Counted from the stretch's first letter, positions 23,781 through 37,371 are shown. The stretch is DNA of 64,000 nt from Cladorhizidae sp. MBARI D1340-BT2 (GCA_028752905.1 JAQNBH010000010.1:10116493-10180492); one strand, 5' to 3'. Numbers and translations: made by a program. The notes: a model not told the origin generated them from the letters alone.

Positions 23781-25599
23781 GTAATTTGTTCATATGTATT
23801 AGTGCAATTTGAGTCAGTTAAGAAGACTGGGTTGAATCGCTCCATTCAAGCAACATTAAACCTTTATACTCCAGGATATACTTTTTATTATTTGAGGGCT
23901 TTTGTGTCCACATAATGAATTATTAATATTTTTCCCCACAAAAATAAGGCATCTAACCAACTTTACCTTCTCAAGTATAGTGTACATTCATGGACTCAAT
24001 TCTATATACAGGTTTGCATTCATGCATTTGCATTGTGTTATTTTTTAGAAGCAATGGACTGTTCAATCACCTTCCTATTTTGAAGTTTTTGTAGAAGAAG
24101 TATGTGGCTTTATTGAAGGTTGAAAAAATTGGCACCATACTAATAAATTAACACTTAGCTACCTGACGAGTGCTGTGGCACAATTAATTATGTTTGGAAG
24201 ACAAGTGTTTGGAGGACAAGACTTGTGCATTAGTAGTCATAAGGATGGGCATCATGAAACCATGATGGGCTTCTTCTCTATGAAAGTCCTTTACCACAGA
24301 CCATAATTACTAATCAATATGTCCCTGCCCTTTGGTGTATGAGACCTGACTCCCAAATGTCTCACCTATCAGCTCCAGAAAATTTTCTAACATGAAAATA
24401 TACAGTATACATTAAAATTTAATTTGTGGATCATTTCTTGGATAGACACTGATGTGGAGACTGAGGTGAGTATAATTTTGACTGATACACATATATATAT
24501 ATATGGATATGTGGATAGTAGCATTCAGTAGAAGTGTAGTTCAAATGATGTTGTAGAGAACTTGGAGTTATATTGGAAGTTTACTGACTGTGAGAGAGTG
24601 GAACAAGCAGAGAATGGAGGTGAGATTCAAGTGAATACTTGTATGCAAGAACAAGAAAGAAAAGTGTATGGATATGATAGATAATATGTGTACAATGCAC
24701 AGGATTTATGGGTCCAACTTACCTACAAGACAAGGTTACCAAGCAAAAATGAAAAGCTAAAAAATTCATGGCTTTGAATGCTGTATTATCATCAATAATT
24801 TAAGACCCAAAACATTTTTATTCGATCAGAGCTGCCAGTTTCTCTAATACCCATGAAATTCTGGGTCCAACTTCTATATTCAATGAGGGGCAAGTACAAA
24901 TTGGACTTGAAGAAAGCGAGGAAATTTATACTCACTTTATAATTAGCTCTAATCCCTCGTGAGACAAACAATATAGCTAGCTGGTTTGAGAAATAGGCTT
25001 AGCCACTAGCTAATATTAGAAAAAAGTTAGCTACTCAGATAATAGCTAGGTATTAGCTAAACCTACCAGAAATAAAGTAATAGCTTCTCATATCTGACCT
25101 ATAAAGTCCAAAATATTCAACAACTTCCACAGCAGTTAGCTACATTGCTCTATAAAAAATATGATAAAATAATATGAAAGTTCAACATAGGTGCTACTAT
25201 TGAGGCATATTTAGCTAAGAGCTAAAACTCGGCAAATAGTTAGCTACATATATACTAGGCAGATATCTGAACAAAATTCGAAGTCTCTCCCGCAAGTCCA
25301 TCCAAGAAACATAATGAAATTCTAGAATACCTTGTTCAACAAGAAGCACTATATACAAAAAGATCGAGAAACTACTTGTCTGTGGAGGTTATGTTGTATT
25401 CCAGTAACAATATGATCATTCTGAAATTTGATGCAGCATTAGAGTAAGAGCCTGAAGTACTGTTAACAAATGCACTACAGTAAAAGAGTGCTGTCTCTGC
25501 AGCATGGCACATGTGCCCAGCACATGAACAGGATGTGGTAAAACACAACAAAGAAAATGGTAACAATAACAATGCCAAAATATAATAATAATACATTTA

Positions 25600-25685
25600 A
25601 TATATATAGTAAGAGGACTAGAGAAGTGAAATCCCTTGCTTATCTTATGCAGCGACTGGCAGTGTCAGTGCTGTAGTTTTTATAA
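25600..25685 (+). promoter_or_regulatory. TATA promoter and 5' UTR of SP2
   Basis: TATATATAG at 25601-25609 stands about 85 bases before the SP2 ATG. The leader between them matches that of SP1. Unit 2 lacks the inverted-repeat elements, so this shows the original promoter arrangement. Confidence 0.5.
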
Positions 25686-25734
25686 ATGGGCATCCTCCTC
25701 CTACCAACAGGTTTTCTAATTTTGGTCCTCTCTG
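25686..25734 (+). CDS. Signal-peptide first exon SP2 (fits A3)
   Basis: ATG then GILLLPTGFLILVLS and a split codon, ending in phase 1 at GTAAGG. It is one codon longer than SP1 through an in-frame three-base insertion, which suggests the reading frame is under selection. It lies in the B2-C2 intron; C2 is phase 0 and incompatible, whereas A3 at 29634 is phase 1. I assign it as exon 1 of the terminal, membrane-anchored CAP gene. Confidence 0.7.
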
Positions 25735-25910
25735 GTAAGGTTTAAGTGTATATCTACCATAGTTAGCTTTAACTCATATCACTCTAATCTAAATAGTGTT
25801 ATTTTCTATAGTGACATCCATAACTATTTGTAATGCTCTTAATTAAAATAATAATTTTTCAGTTCGGAACATTTTAGTTTAGGTATATTTAACTCCTTGT
25901 TGGTATATAG

Positions 25911-26002
25911 CTTGTGTGGGCTGAGACTACTGATGTGGGCTGTGGATCTACATTTTGTCCAATAATTGGATCCACTACCTTCTACTGTTACTATGGACCA
26001 GC
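25911..26002 (+). CDS. CAP-domain exon C2
   Basis: 92 bases, phase 0 to 2. LVWAETTDVGCGSTFC, then a loop six codons shorter than in C1 (an in-frame 18-base deletion), then TTFYCYYGPA. Acceptor GGTATATAG and donor GTAAGT intact. The in-frame deletion argues that the exon is translated. Confidence 0.9.
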
Positions 26003-28169
26003 GTAAGTAAAACAAGACGATTTTTTAAATGTCCATGATTCCAGAAGCACATCAGCAGGAAACATGTTAATTTTAATGTAGCTTGCATGGTGTATGTATG
26101 GAGGAACTCTTAGTGTCTGACTTTTCACCAGATGCCTTTGTGCATCCTTTAAACACAGTGTGCTCAGAGTTCTTGTGATTCCCCTGAGAGATAAGAACTA
26201 TAGGCAATGTGCTTTGTGATAAACGCAAAAACACTACAGAGGTTTGACCGAGTATGTTGTGCTAGAAAAGAACTACTCTGGTGTAAGAATAATCTGTAAC
26301 TGTGTATTGCACTGTCACAATTACAGTGATGGTGTTGTTGTAGGTGTTGGATGATGAAGCTATCTCTTCTACTGAGATCCAGGTCAATAAAGTCCATAAT
26401 ACCTTCCCTCAGTGTCTCCAATGACTTTAAGCTTGTCGGGTTTCAAGGACTGCTTAATGTGTAGCCAATCACTCTGTCCAGATATACAGTTACATGGTAT
26501 TGAAACTTGGTATAACTCACCACTCTATAATCCTGATTAGTGCGACTTCAGTTTCTTCCTTCTATCACATGTACATAATGTTCCTGTTTATAAGATGCAT
26601 GCTGCATATAAACATCATGCACCATTTCTGCCCTCTTCTGTTTTAATTTGCCAGGCATCCTTTAACTTAAGAAGGAGTGTTATTAGCTGCATGCATGTTA
26701 GTTATTCTGTGTTAATGTAGCTTCCCTCAGATGAGTCAATTCATCTGGTAGAAGATCCCCTTGAAATTTTACTCGAGGTAAACCTGTACAGCACAGCATC
26801 CAATCAGTTGAAGCCATTGTTGTAGCAATGTCGGGGAGTGTGGTATGACACACTCTATTGGTTTTACAACTATTTAAAAAATGCAGCAGAAAAATGAAGT
26901 TTAAGCATCACTTAAAACTATCTTTGGTAGCTGTTTTTTTGTCCCCCAAACACTTCGAGCATGCCTTGAACCCTTTGCAAAGATATTAAATGTGGAGCTA
27001 AAAAAATCATTAAAACAATGATTTATTTTCAGGAATTGAAAGTACTTCCTGGTAAACAAACACAATTTAATGCTTGAATTGTAGATGGACTTTCAGAAAC
27101 AGATGTAAAGCCCTTCAACAACCATCCATAAAGCAGTTGAGGTAGTCAGTTATTTTGCGGGTTTGCTCATGCGTTAGTCATTTTTTTTTAACAATAGCCA
27201 TCATAATCTAATTCTAAGTGTAAGACAGCAGGCGAATTAGCTTGATTGCATCCCTGTGAGAAACTTTTTCCATGCTTCTTAGCTTCTTGTAATCGTGAAA
27301 GATATTATTTAGAAACTCCTTCTACCAAAGTTTTTTTTTAATGTATAGACTTAATGTATGGAAGTTATCTGGTCAGGAAAAGAGAGATAGAAAAATAAAC
27401 AGACATTGAAGATAAATATTTTCAAGTTTTCTAAGGTTTCTTGTTTCCTTGTCTACTATGTTAGTGGAAGTGATATAAGGCATGCAGAGTTAGTAGCAGG
27501 TAGAATCATTACTTAGGCAGCTAAGAAACTGGAAATGTGAGTTTAACTAAGAGATGAGATTTAATTTTCTGGAGTTTTGCAGTACCTATTAAAAAAAGTG
27601 GTTCAATCCGGTGCTACCATACCCTAAAGTAAGCATAAAAGTATTCCTAGAATAACACCAAAAGTACTCCATTAGCTGTAATAGAGATAGTATATAAACT
27701 AATACTATTGAGAATTCACTGGTGGTGAATGTGACTCCTGTGTAGGTATCTATCTGCCCTCTATTAGAACATGTTGGCACTTAGAGAGCCTCTCAACTGC
27801 ATTTTTTTCTTCATAATTCATGCTCCTATTAATTTTCAGGGGAATCACAAACACATCAAGCTCACTGGGTTTGCTCATGTACATGAAGACCTATGGTGAT
27901 ATCACAAACTCAGAGTGGCCCCATTATTACATAGATTTCCTATATGATTTCCATATAGTGTCAGGCACTAATGGTTGCTTTGTCTCATTGTATTTACTAC
28001 TGGTTGCCCAGAATCCCCAATATATATAATATATACTACTTTTAACATGCAGTGAAGTATTGTTAGTCAAGCATAGACATACCTATCAAAATAAACCAAA
28101 TGGTTTACATATTTGTTTCATTTGATTTGTTTGTTGCTGTTATACTGTTATCTGCTATTGCTATTATAG

Positions 28170-28267
28170 AGGTAATATTCCTGGAGAGAGACCGTATCGG
28201 ACAGGAACTCCTCCTTGTTCTCGGTGCAGAGCTGATCAGATGTGCAGCAATAATCTATGTGGTAGTG
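28170..28267 (+). CDS. CAP-domain exon D2
   Basis: 98 bases, phase 2 to 1. Encodes GNIPGERPYRTGTPPC, then SRCRADQMCSNNLC. One codon (proline) longer than D1, in frame. Splice sites intact. Confidence 0.85.
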
Positions 28268-29189
28268 GTAAGCTAAATTATAACGGAAATTTGTTTATTT
28301 AACAATACAGGGTCAGTTTTCATGTTGATTTAAAAACTATGGATTGACTTGCCATATCAAAATATGACACCATTAAATATGAAAGCATCCTGATAATGAT
28401 CATTGATATAGTCAAAGGACTGTGTATTAGGTATCAGTGACAATGTGAGCTGCTTGTAAGTTCTATATTTAGCACTTATTCCAGCTGGCAGTTGCTTTGA
28501 TGTTATGTTATAAAAATATACTAACCACAAAGGTTGTAAGAAATGACTAGCAGCTGAAGTACATTAGGTGTCATGACAAACTAACAAACAAACAAACTTA
28601 GCAACTATAGTGGACTCTCATACATCCATGAAGTCATATTGTTCAGGTTATTGTAATATCAGTGTTTGGTTGTATTTAGCTACTACTTAAAGACTAGCTA
28701 AGTACTTACAACTTCTTGAATAAGAACAGCATCTTTTAGAGTTCTGTCCGCTAGGCAAGTCCATGATCAGAACAAAAGTGTCATAATAAAACAACCAATA
28801 ACATAGGAAGATTTAACTGTAGCAAGGAAAACTTGTTACCGGCTAAATATATAAACAAAGCTGGTAGCCTTGAAGTCACAATGTTCTATTTTGTTCCCAA
28901 GCTTCCATAATGCAGAACAATAATAGCAGCCTCAATGATGCTCAACTATTGAAATATAAGAAAAGATGGAGGCTAAAATATAATTGTGCTCGATTGAAGC
29001 AATATTAAGTTAGCTCAACTACAAATGCTTCCATCCTGCAATTAGAAAGTTTGTTAATATTGTATAGAGAGCCTAGAGCTTTTTTTTATAGTTATGGAAA
29101 TGGATTTTGACCTAGATTGTACCAGTTATCTCAATGGGCATTGTTGGTAGCTTTGTTCATGCATGACAGTCAGGCATGTGTTTCTTTAG

Positions 29190-29206
29190 GAGGTCATCCT
29201 TTGTGA
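29190..29206 (+). CDS. Candidate terminal exon T2 of CAP gene 2
   Basis: Same as T1: after TTTCTTTAG five residues in the frame left by D2, then TGA. Conservation of the acceptor and stop in both units is consistent with use but also with simple recent duplication. Confidence 0.35.
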
Positions 29207-29633
29207 AGCCATGGATAGCACTCATAGAAAACTTTTATGAGTACTTTAGCAATCAGGAGAAAATCTTAATCCACATGTATTGTCATGTTTCTCTCTCGAG
29301 TATCAGTTTGACCGTTACCTTTTTTAATACTGGAGAGTTACAGCTGCACAAACCCACCTTTCCACCTGTAGAAATTCACATACAGCCTGTTCCACTACTA
29401 TATTTGATGTGTGTGTGTAAGGCAAGTAATTCCTATCAGATATAGGTCTTCATTGGCAAAAACTGTGATGTATGCAGGGACAAAGAAAGGCTGTGATTGT
29501 CCTGCTTGTTCAATAATGAAGTTATATTCTTTTGGACCTCTACACATTAGGGTGGATAGAAATTCCAATGCAGTTGATGATTTAGAATTATCATTGTTAT
29601 CCATCTTTTCTGCTAATCATTCATGTTTTTTAG

Positions 29634-29734
29634 CTCCAACTCAAATTGAGAATAATGACATTGCACTGATTTTGAACAAGTTGAACTCAGTGAGACGTAA
29701 TGTAAACCCATCTCCTAGCAACATGAACAAACTG
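29634..29734 (+). CDS. CAP-domain exon A3
   Basis: 101 bases between GTTTTTTAG and GTGAGT, phase 1 to 0. Encodes PTQIENNDIALILNKLNSV, then RRNVNPSPSNMNKL. It differs from A2 by two residue changes and two silent changes. It follows SP2 in the proposed terminal gene. Confidence 0.85.
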
Positions 29735-32700
29735 GTGAGTGATGTCTATTAAATCATTGTAGTGCAAGCTAGTGTATATTTTTATAAATACATGTAGGTA
29801 TGTGTTTATGAAATTAGGTTCAGTATCAGAAATATTTGTCAATGCTCTTTATTTCCTATTGAATTGTGTAAACATCAGTTCTAAAGTTAATTGTTTTTTA
29901 GACAATCACTGTGATGTTCATTGAGTGAGAACAATATTGATTATTCACTGTTGTAGTAGCATCAGCACTAAGGCAAAATTGATATTCACAAAATATTGAG
30001 TTACTAATATGACCATCTAATGGTTACTATAGTTCTCCTTAATTACTTGTAGAGCTTCTTGCTGCCCATGAAAGTATTGCATCAGGCCATTTCTAGTCCT
30101 TGAACTCTTTGATGGTCAATAACACATTCAAGCATCTGCACTAAATCCACATCATTTGGCGATAACACATTTATGCAATGTAGCTTCTTTTTATAAGCAA
30201 CTGGCATATTCCCTCTTCATATTCCTTTTTACTACGAAATGGGCATAGAATAATTTGCAATACTTACCATCTGTCCCAGATCTCTTGCTGGATTACTTGG
30301 ACAGGCCCCCATGTGATGACTTTGATAACAACGTCTAGGGCTATCAGGATAAAGGCATTTTCGCAGAGGTTCATATGGGCAGCTGATCCTTAACTTTATA
30401 TTTGTGCCTACCATTATCCCAGTGGCAGTGGAGCTTCTTTGATCTTCCAGAACAATACCTCTCCTCAACAGCTTTCAGCTCCTCTCTTATCACAGTTGTC
30501 AAGACACTCCCTCCACTCATTTCCAGCTCCAATTCAATCCTTTAGATTTGTTCCTGACTTCTCAGGTTACTCATTTATATAAAGAATTAACATTAACATC
30601 AATTATTCATTGAAGAACTGGCTTTTACAGTTTCCTTGTTCAAATCATAATATCCACCTGCATTTGAAGATAAGGTGACAATTATCATAATAGCAGTTGT
30701 GGTCATCATAATTATCTTCTATTGCTTTCAACGAACTCTCAGTTGATACAATTATACACGACTTTAGCTTCATTAGCTCTTGCAAAACTAACAGCTAGCA
30801 TTCTATTAGAGCTAGGTACCTAGCTGATGGTCATAATTGCCATAAAGAACAAAGTAACTTAGGACTCAAATCTGAGCTTCTAGAAGCAATTGTTGGCCAG
30901 TTGGAAGCCTAGTTTTTAGTTGACTACCTACATTGAGACACCTAGCTCATCTTAACTTCTGTGATAGCTCTGCTTAGAAGAGCAGAATGCAATAAGAAGA
31001 TAATGTTTGTTACCACTCTCATCTGGACACTAATTATAATTTTGCTGATAGAAGAATGGGTGTGACCCTAATATATATGCATTAAGTTGCCAATGAGCTA
31101 GATTTGCTTTTTGCTGCAAAACCAACACTAGGTTAAGTATCTAAAGCTTAAAAGCACCATTCATCTGTTACTCTGTTAGGCACTACCAAGCTAGCAATTT
31201 CTTTTCTCTGTATAGCTAAACTATTTCTAGAATGAAAAAAAATACTACTAGGAAAATATTTGTCACTCAGGGTGGTTATCCAGGGAATACACTTGTTTAT
31301 CTAAAAAAAGTGCCTCCATCCATCTCCACCACCATCTTCACATGCATCATAACCAGCCTTGCCTATATAGGAACACTGATATAGGCAACATTATGGGTTC
31401 GGGCATGGCCTGCTTGATAACATGGAATGCAAGTGAAATGACTTGCCATATTCATGATAATTGTAATAACAATCAGATGGTTGGCCTATTTATACATCCT
31501 TCAGTTGGTTGGGATTGATGCCATTACACACATTTAAGATACTGTTGACATTATTTATAGCTTTATTGTAATAGCTTCACTGCCAGGTATATCTTGGAAA
31601 ATCCTGTCATAATTTTTGGAAAATGGTAGTTAATGACTAAGCACATGCACAGTAGAACCACTAGTGGTCGGAAGAATATATATTTGTACTATAATGAGTA
31701 TATCAAGTATTGATGTATATTATTCAAATGATGATTATTCTTGGACTCTATTATATTGATAACGGGAAGAAAAATACTTGATCAGAGTCGTGTTAGTTTA
31801 TCTGAGGAGCTTTCACAGACCTTCATGTCTCATTCCTTAGCTGTAGACTAACTGATCTGTCCTGTCACATGGCTACCAGGTAGTTTGGAGTCATGTGACA
31901 GGAGGCTGTTGGTAGATTGGAGGATGCTCCTTGCCTTGGTCATGGTTGAGTGGGAGCATTCACATCCTTATCTCGTTACTCTCTCGCACTTTCCTTCTGC
32001 TCTGATGTTGTTTTCTGGCTAAGATAGAAAAATACATGATAATATATACAATATTTTTTCATGTTTTTTGTTGTTATTTGGTTGTTGTTATTGTTGTGCA
32101 GTTTCTCTGTTTCTCTATTTATCAAACATTAAAAGATGGAGACTTTCTCAAAACCAATAAAAATTATTTTTTTCGTGTTTTTACTTGTTGGTTGTTGCTG
32201 TCCTTGTTGCTATTGTCATATTGTGGGTAAAAAGTTGATATGTCTGGAACTAACTGGTAGGTCAACAGCTTACAAGTCTGAACTTCTGTGGAGGCACCAG
32301 TGTTTGTGGTCAGAATATTTAATTATCCACACAAAATAATTTAAAATAATTTTAAATCCTTTGTGTTGTTTCTTTTCCTTAAACTATATGCTAGTCAGTA
32401 CATTTTTGTTGTTGCTGTTCCTATTGCAGTTGTTTTGTTATTGAAGCTAGCCACTTGCTAAGGGTAAGAAACAGCCCACTTCATAGACTTGGTAGTTGCT
32501 GGAGATAACTCCAGAACTATTCATGTTGTTCAATTCTATGTCACAGTTGAAGTACATTAATTGCTGCATGGACTTCAGGCACTTTACCCAGTCATTGAGT
32601 TGAAGGTGACTTCTGTTAACTTTTGGTCTCACATAATTTCTTACTAACTTTACTGATTATGACTGTATAATATACTTCAAGCAGGCTGCTTAATTATCAC

Positions 32701-32973
32701 TTGCTGCTAGGCTCAACTATTAAATTGCACCAGATGTGTGTTAAACAAAGCAATTATATAAAGTGCTACCTGCACTCTCTGATAGTGCTACTAACAGGGA
32801 AACTAGTTGAAGATCTACTGCACATTGTGCCATCAATGTGTACTAAATTTCATATATTTATGTATTAAATTTTTTGTATAATTTGCATTGGGTTATGGCA
32901 TCTCCAACCAAGAAGCATGCCAAAGTAGTTAATGTGATTGATTTATTCTTCATATCTTATGCTATGATTGAAG

Positions 32974-33210
32974 GTATGGAATGAAAAGTTGGCTGCAGCT
33001 GCTCAGTTATTCTCACTGAATTGCCAAGCGAATTCTAATCCAGACAGAATTACAAGCTTCAATACAGTGGGAGAAACATGGGGTACTATTGGCAGTACAA
33101 GTCCTCACTACTCACTAATAATTGATGTGGCTTGGCTTGGGCAAAGGAGTATGTACAGTTTTGAAACTAACACATGTAATCAAGATGGTGGTTGTGCCTT
33201 TTATACACAG
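32974..33210 (+). CDS. CAP-domain exon B3
   Basis: 79 codons between TTGAAG and GTAATT. It differs from B1 at 14 codons and from B2 at 13, every one changing the amino acid. Changes cluster around the first cysteine (SLNCQANS), the GST loop, DVAWLGQRSMY and CNQDGGCAFYTQ. The last CAP-specific cysteine and FYTQ are kept. It splices in phase 0 to C4, because C3 has lost its acceptor. Confidence 0.9.
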
Positions 33211-34005
33211 GTAATTTGTTCATATGTATTAGTGCAATTTGAGTGAGTTAAGAAGATTGGGTAGAATTGCTCCATTCAAGCAACATTAAACCTTTATACT
33301 CCAGGATATACTTTTTATTATTTGAGGGCTTTGGTATCCACATAATGAATTATTAATATTTTTCCCCACAAAAATAAGGCATCTAACCAACTTTACCTTC
33401 TCAAGGATAGTGTACATTCATGGACTCAATGCTACAGGTTTGCATTCATGTTTTTGCATTGTGTTATTTTTTTAGAAGCAATGGACTCTTCAATCACCTT
33501 CCTATTTAGAAGTTTTCCCCCCAGATTTTAGCCATAATTTTTATAGCTCTTAAATTAGTGCATTATTCGGCCTTCATGAGAGTTGTTTACTAACATATGA
33601 GAGCTTGATTTTAGTGCCACCTCCATTCCAGAGTTCCCCTCACCAATTTTTTTTTTAATGCTCCACATCCTAGAAATTTATAGCTATATGAATTCCTCCA
33701 TTCTCACTTCCAGTTCTTACACTCACAGTTCATTAAGTCTGTTCAAATTAAAATACTACATACACAGGATGAAATTTATTTTCTACATTGATTGTAAGAA
33801 CTGAAATGCCATGATTAAACATTTGAAAGCTGATTTCTTCAATTTTTTTGCCGTATGTAAGCAAACATTTATTGTTCTGTATATATATATATATATCAGG
33901 TATAAAACAATTTTATACTGTGGAAATATAGATGTGCATGACTCAGATATGGGTTGCTGTTACAATATGTAGCACACTTGCTTTTAGTTATGCTTAATAC
34001 AAATT

Positions 34006-34200
34006 TTATATGATTAAATTATCGATTTCCTCTTTGTTAAGCAACAACATAATTTGAGTTTTTGACATGTCAGCTTTCAGTTCAAGTTCCATTTTCTGTC
34101 CCATGCACCAGACAGTTAAACATGAAACTCCTGTTGACAAATGATATGCCACTGGATGACCATTGAAATACCTAGCTAAGTCCTGAAGGTAAACACACAT
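34006..34200 (-). other. Unit 3 copy of the minus-strand open frame
   Basis: Counterpart of 13501-13695: same length, same start and stop, with a few residue changes. The differences I can see mostly change residues, which does not support purifying selection. Confidence 0.25.
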
Positions 34201-34624
34201 TCAGGTTCCAGCTTATACGCCCGTGAGCATCAGTTTTGTGCTTTTGAAGGATATTAATATAGTGTAAAACATCAGTCTCCTGTGCAGAAAAGTTTTTAGA
34301 AGATGAGTTTTAGCTTCGTGTAACTATGCTTTCCACTATAAGAAACAACAATCATAAAGTTTGCACAAGTATGGCGGCACTCCAGAAAGGAATTATGAAG
34401 TTTGTCTAAAGCCAAGGTCTTTTCCTGCATTGAAACCTTTGATATAGCCAATCCAGATTGAATTAAAAACTCAGCTAGCTTATACATGTCAATAGAAAAA
34501 TTATAAATTATAATCTGGATTAAATTGAAGTGCACTAAAATACCCTTGTACAAATAAGGCTAAAGATTTTAAATGGTATCATTCAGCTATTCTGAGCCAT
34601 GGAGAAGTATAATTATGCAGTAGG

Positions 34625-34650
34625 AGTGGGTGGGGGGCGGGGGGGGTATG
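34625..34650. repeat. Poly-G tract
   Basis: GGGTGGGGGGCGGGGGGGG in the private part of the unit 3 B-C intron. A diverged trace of the same region without the G-run is seen near 37715. Confidence 0.5.
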
Positions 34651-34675
34651 GTGCACTTTGGGTATGCAGTTTTCA

Positions 34676-34790
34676 TTATTTTGATGAAGACAAGAGCATC
34701 TGGTCGAAATGTCAGGAGAATACAATTTCAAGCTGACTGGTAATCGTAATATTTGTCAACTGAGAGTTCATTGAGAGTACAGCAGCTGCA
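34676..34790 (+). mobile_element. Dispersed repeat, plus-orientation copy
   Basis: GATGAAGACAAGAGCATCTG, then GTCGAAATGTC, and then about 40 bases on TTGTCAACTGAGAGTTCATT. This is the reverse complement of the arrangement at 48270-48400. The GATGAAG...CGAAA(C/T)GTC core is the kind of tail seen next to many Penelope-like and LINE-type insertions, but the family is not proven. Confidence 0.5.
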
Positions 34791-37147
34791 CTGGTATCCA
34801 TGCTAGGCCAAAGAAGCAAGTCAAGACAGGTGAAAATTTCACAATTAGTTATATATGAGGTTTATATATAACAAAGGCACTAAGGGTGGCTATACTATAA
34901 GTGTTGGTAGTTGGGTAGGGGAGGGGGGGAGCAAAAGGAAAAAATTGAGCTTGCTTGGAAGTACAACTACCGAACCGCCATCCCTAAATTTTGCATGACC
35001 TGGACATGTTGAATGTATTCTTAGATTTTATTATACCATTAAATCATGTAAGATGCTGCAAATATCAGTTTAAGCTAAGATTTATTTATTTTAGGAAGGG
35101 TAGTCATCCACAATTTTAAAAAAAGTTCAACCCGATAGAGGGATTAGTTGATACTTATAATAGTCATATTGATGCCATTTGATTATCATTGGCTTGAAAA
35201 GTTGGATGTCTTGAAATGTTTTAGTAAAAATATGACTTGACTAGAACATTGTCAAGTGTCTTAATACTAGGCATGACTATAGCAACATTAGCAAAATACT
35301 CAACCTGCACAGATTTGCCTAGATGTTTTGGGGGATTGGTGAATTTATACATTTAATAATTAGATCGTCAAAGTCATTTGTAGTAAGAATATCATTTGTA
35401 GTAAGAAAATACAGTGTGTGTGTGTGTTTGAGTGTGTTTGAGTGTGTTTGTGTGTTTGTGAGTGTATGTGTGCACATTTTTCTACTTGGTTTATTCTGTA
35501 GCTATTCTGTAACATGCTAACAAAAAGTACCACAGTTCCACCCTTCGATTCGGCATGGGACATGAAACATGGAATAATCTTTTGAGCAAATTAGAGTATG
35601 TGGCTTTATTGAAGGTTGAAAAAATTGGCACCATACCAATAAATTAACACTTACCTGACGAGTACTGTGACACAATTAATTATGTTTGGAGGACAAGTGT
35701 TTGGAGGACAAGACTTGTGCATTAGTAGTCATAAGGATGGGCATCATGGGCTTCTTCTCTATGAAAGTCCTTTACCACAGACCATAATTACTAATCAATA
35801 TGTCCCTGCCCTTTGGTGTATGAGACCTGGCTCCTAAACGTTTCACCTATCAGCTCCAGAAAATTTTCTAACATGAAAATATACAGTATACATTAAAATT
35901 TAATTTGTGGATCATTTCTTGGATAGACACTGATGTGGAGACTGAGGTGAGTATAATTTTGACTGATACACATATATATATATATGGATATGTGGATAGT
36001 AGCATTCAGTAGAAGTGTAGTTCAAATGATGTTGTTGAGAACTTGGAGTTATTGGAAGTTTACTGACTGTGAGAGAGTGGAACAAGCAGAGAATGGAGGT
36101 GAGCTTCAAGTGAATACTTGTATGCAAGAACAAGAAAGAAAAGTGTAATGGATATGAGAGATAATATGTGTACAATGCACAGGATTTATGGGTCCAACTT
36201 ACCTACAAGACAACTTACCAAGCAAAAATGAAAAGCCAAAAAATTCATGGCTTTGAATGCTGTATAACATTTTTATTCGATCAGAGCTGCCAGTTTCTCT
36301 AATACCCATGAAATTCCATCTTCTATATTCAATGAGGGGCAAGTACAAATTGGACTTGAAGAAAGCGAGGAAATTTATACTCACTTTATAATTAGCTCTA
36401 ATCCCTCGTGAGACAAACAATATAGCTAGCTGGTTTGAGAAACAGGCTTAGCTACTAGCTAATATTAGAAAATAGTTAGCTACTCAGATAATAGCTAGGT
36501 ATTAGCTAAATCTACCAGAAATAAAGTAATAGCTTCTCATATCTGAGCTCAGATTCCTATAAAGTCCAAAATATTCAACAACTTCCACAGCAGTTAGCTA
36601 CATTGCTCTATAAAAAATATGATAAAATAATATGAAAGTTCAACATAGGTGCTACTATTGAGGCATATTTAGCTATGAGCTAAAACTCGGCAAATAGTTA
36701 GCTACATATATACTAGGCAGATATCCGAACAAAATTCGAAGTCTCTTCCGCAAGTCCATCCAAGAAACCTAATGAAATGCTAGAATACCTTGTTCAACAA
36801 GAAGCACTATATACAAAAAGATCGAGAAACTACTTGTCTGTGGAGGTTATGTTGTATTCCAGTAACAATATGATCATTCTGAAATTTCATGCAGCATTAG
36901 AGTAAGAGCCTGAAGTACTGTTAACAAATGCACTACAGTAAAATAGTGCTGTCTCTGCAGCATGGCACATGTGCCCAGCACATGAACAGGATGTGGTAAA
37001 AACACAACAAAGAAAATGATAACAATAAGAATGCCAAAATATAATAATAATACATTAATATATATAGTATATAAGAGGACTAGAGAAGTGAAATCCCTTG
37101 CTTATCTTATGTAGCGACTGGCAGTGTCAGTGCTATAGTTTTTATAA

Positions 37148-37190
37148 ATGGGCAAACAGGTTTTCTAATTTTGGCCCTCTCTGGTAAGGG
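37148..37190 (+). pseudogene. Broken signal-peptide exon SP3
   Basis: The promoter leader, ATG and donor GTAAGG are still recognisable, but an 11-base deletion after ATGGGC shifts the frame and gives a TAA at codon 7. No exon A lies downstream of it, so it has no partner. Confidence 0.8.
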
Positions 37191-37371
37191 TTAAGTGTAT
37201 ATCTACCATAGTAGATCTTACTTAGCTTTATCTTATTGGAACTCATATCACTCTAATCTAAATAGTGTTATTTTCTATAGTGACATCCATAACTATTTGT
37301 AATGCTCTTAATTAAAATTAAAAAAATTCAGTTCGGAACATTTTAGTTTAGGTATGTTTAACTTCTTGTTG

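Larger units (their letters stand above)
20408..29583 (+). repeat. CAP tandem array, unit 2
   Basis: Second copy, holding A2, B2, SP2, C2, D2 and T2. It shares small variants with unit 3 that unit 1 lacks (for example the GTAGAGCTTCTTGCTG and TTTGGCGATAACAC segments near 20875 and 20980), so units 2 and 3 are closer relatives. It lacks about 250 bases present at 10095-10330 of unit 1 and about 1.5 kb of the B-C intron (13010-14515 of unit 1). Confidence 0.9.

Noticed and set aside
25372..25596. Minus-strand frame with a hydrophobic start, divergent from the SP2 promoter
   Set aside because: It looked like a divergently transcribed signal-peptide gene, but units 1 and 3 carry a one-base difference that breaks the frame right after the hydrophobic part.
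27820..28029. Possible extra exon between C2 and D2 (also about 18516-18640)
   Set aside because: It has a fair acceptor and an open, protein-like frame in the right phase, but no convincing donor, an insertion breaks it in unit 1, and a C-D junction without it completes the CAP domain.
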